From UBA10438 sp044238605 (lineage in GTDB: Bacteria; Bacteroidota; Ignavibacteria; Kapaibacteriales; Kapaibacteriaceae), in NCBI GenBank assembly GCA_044238605.1, contig JBIICY010000005.1, positions 124,001-188,000 of the forward strand: a stretch of DNA of 64,000 bases, given 5' to 3'. Position numbers and translations under genes: made by a program. Below the pieces are notes generated by a model, which saw only the letters and a list, made by a program, of their open reading frames with translations, was not told the origin of the DNA and made no database searches. Shown here piece by piece: positions 63,199 to 64,000 of the stretch; the stretch's first letter is position 1, and every line of letters begins with the position of its first letter.

Positions 63199-63738
63199 CT
63201 ACAACGCAATCTGCGATAGTTTGGGTGCGTTCGCATCCTTGTCGCTCAGGATTGGTGTATCAATAAGCCATCGTATACCGAGTTCTGGATCTAACGGGTT
63301 TACTCCGACCTCACCGCTTGGATTGTAGAGTGCCGTGCACTTGTATGATACGTCCGCTGTTTCGCTCAATACTGCAAAGCCGTTGGCAAATCCAGGTGGA
63401 ATCCAGACGATGCGACCGTTGGTTTCTGAGACGTCGATAGACACGTGCTTTCCAAATGTTGGAGAGCCCTTGCGAATGTCGACTTCTACAAGCTGTATCT
63501 GCCCCCTGATCACGCGAAGCATCTTCCCCATGGGCTGCGTGTGCTGAGAATGCATGCCGCGGATAACACCGTGAATGGATCTGCTGTGATTGTCCTGTAC
63601 GAAGTCTGTAGGGATTCCATAGCGGATGCAGACGTCTGCCCTGTATGTCTCTTCGAAATACCCACGGCTGTCTGCAAAACGGTCCGGACGCAGGATCATT
63701 ACTGCGTCGAAAATCACTTCTTCAAGAACGATGGCCAT
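63199..63738 (-). CDS. rfbC: dTDP-4-dehydrorhamnose 3,5-epimerase
   Basis: RfbC/RmlC epimerises dTDP-4-keto-6-deoxyglucose in dTDP-L-rhamnose synthesis. The 179-residue cupin has DSRGYFEETYRADVCIRYGI, FVQDNHSRSIHGVIRGMHSQ with the catalytic His in NHSRS and RGMH, GQIQLVEVDIRKGSPTFGKH, WIPPGFANGFAVLSETADVS, and YNPSGEVGVNPLDPELGIRW. The length is normal. The start overlaps the end of the upstream partial gene by 17 bp, so it belongs to a rhamnose or glycan operon running off the window. Confidence 0.95.
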   Translation of the reverse strand: MAIVLEEVIFDAVMILRPDRFADSRGYFEETYRADVCIRYGIPTDFVQDNHSRSIHGVIRGMHSQHTQPMGKMLRVIRGQIQLVEVDIRKGSPTFGKHVSIDVSETNGRIVWIPPGFANGFAVLSETADVSYKCTALYNPSGEVGVNPLDPELGIRWLIDTPILSDKDANAPKLSQIAL

Positions 63739-64000
63739 GGAGCTCTTCCCAGATGGGTGGTTGCGTATGTTCTGTTCGTAATGGCGTTAATCTACGACAC
63801 ATCTCAAAAGTCTCTGATGTTGGATCAGCAAGCCAGATGCGTCGGAATGGATGCTCTGTAATGATTGACGCATCATCAATCGCATCAGATTCAGCTAGCA
63901 CGAGATCATGTAACTCGGGTATCTCAAAATCGATTTCAGTAGACGCACGCAGTGCCTTTAACACCATGCGTGCCCCTTGCAGTTTTGCCGTAATGCTATA
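63722..64000 (-). CDS. Partial CDS, probable glycan operon gene cut by window edge
   Basis: The frame on the minus strand is open to the window edge, so this is the C-terminal part (about 92 residues) of a longer protein. It includes YSITAKLQGARMVLKALRAS, EIPELHDLVLAESDAI, HPFRRIWLADPTSETFEMCR and the end EELHGHRS. I do not recognise a domain. It overlaps rfbC by 17 bp, which suggests translational coupling and a related role in sugar-nucleotide or polysaccharide synthesis. Confidence 0.5.
   Translation of the reverse strand, partial: YSITAKLQGARMVLKALRASTEIDFEIPELHDLVLAESDAIDDASIITEHPFRRIWLADPTSETFEMCRRLTPLRTEHTQPPIWEELHGHRS

Overview
The window reads as chromosomal DNA of a free-living bacterium in the Bacteroidota/Chlorobi superphylum, most probably near Ignavibacteria/Kapabacteria. 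That placement is an inference. It rests on several secreted proteins ending in type IX secretion (T9SS) type A sorting domains, large TonB-dependent receptors, roughly balanced GC, a tRNA gene without an encoded CCA, and short intergenic gaps with many ATGA stop/start overlaps. Gene density is high and no prophage, rRNA or CRISPR was seen.

Layout. 1-4.6 kb: T9SS cargo proteins, including one very large cohesin-like protein with a strong terminator. 4.6-11.4 kb: glycosyltransferases, a methyltransferase and envelope proteins. 11.4-17.1 kb: housekeeping genes (mutY, cdd, guaA, a DJ-1 protein), an MFS transporter and a small overlapping DUF4160/DUF2442 pair. 17.2-25.5 kb: metG, ftsL, a PASTA-type division transpeptidase, and two secreted proteins. 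25.5-28.1 kb: an ECF sigma factor with a putative anti-sigma factor, and a divergent FAD oxidoreductase. 28.2-28.9 kb: a proteorhodopsin-type proton pump. 29-31.1 kb: rlmN and a secreted protein. 31.1-32.3 kb: an array of seven identical-core REP-like hairpins set in GT-rich, Z-DNA-prone tandem repeats, next to a REP-associated tyrosine transposase (RAYT). 32.4 kb: tRNA-Phe. 32.6-37.2 kb: an outer-membrane protein with a G8 tract, an amino acid permease, and blh and crtY, which make retinal from lycopene. 37.5-39.6 kb: three envelope proteins, two of them paralogous. 39.7-43.4 kb: a YdeI-like protein, DUF2256, a photolyase/cryptochrome, purT and bioY. 43.4-48.6 kb: a PEGA lipoprotein, a di-heme peroxidase, a Rieske protein, a cystatin-like lipoprotein and an MFS transporter. 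48.6-53.7 kb: an ATGA-coupled operon (lipid kinase, GNAT, DUF3298, TonB receptor) and Dps. 53.7-57.4 kb: two paralogous acyltransferases with a GT39-like membrane glycosyltransferase. 57.5-64 kb: a phosphoribosyltransferase, arsM, an Oar-like TonB receptor, a TPR-like protein, rfbC and a partial gene.

How it fits together. The light-related genes form a theme. The rhodopsin, the two retinal-forming enzymes and the photolyase point to a sunlit habitat. The rhodopsin has a glycine at the helix-E position that opens a window for an antenna carotenoid in xanthorhodopsin.

The two signals most likely to be new are the hairpin array with its RAYT and a DNA-level word. The heptamer ARGGGGC (AAGGGGC or AGGGGGC) occurs about 80 times over both strands, about five times the number expected from base composition. 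It is spread through genes in different reading frames, with no strand bias.
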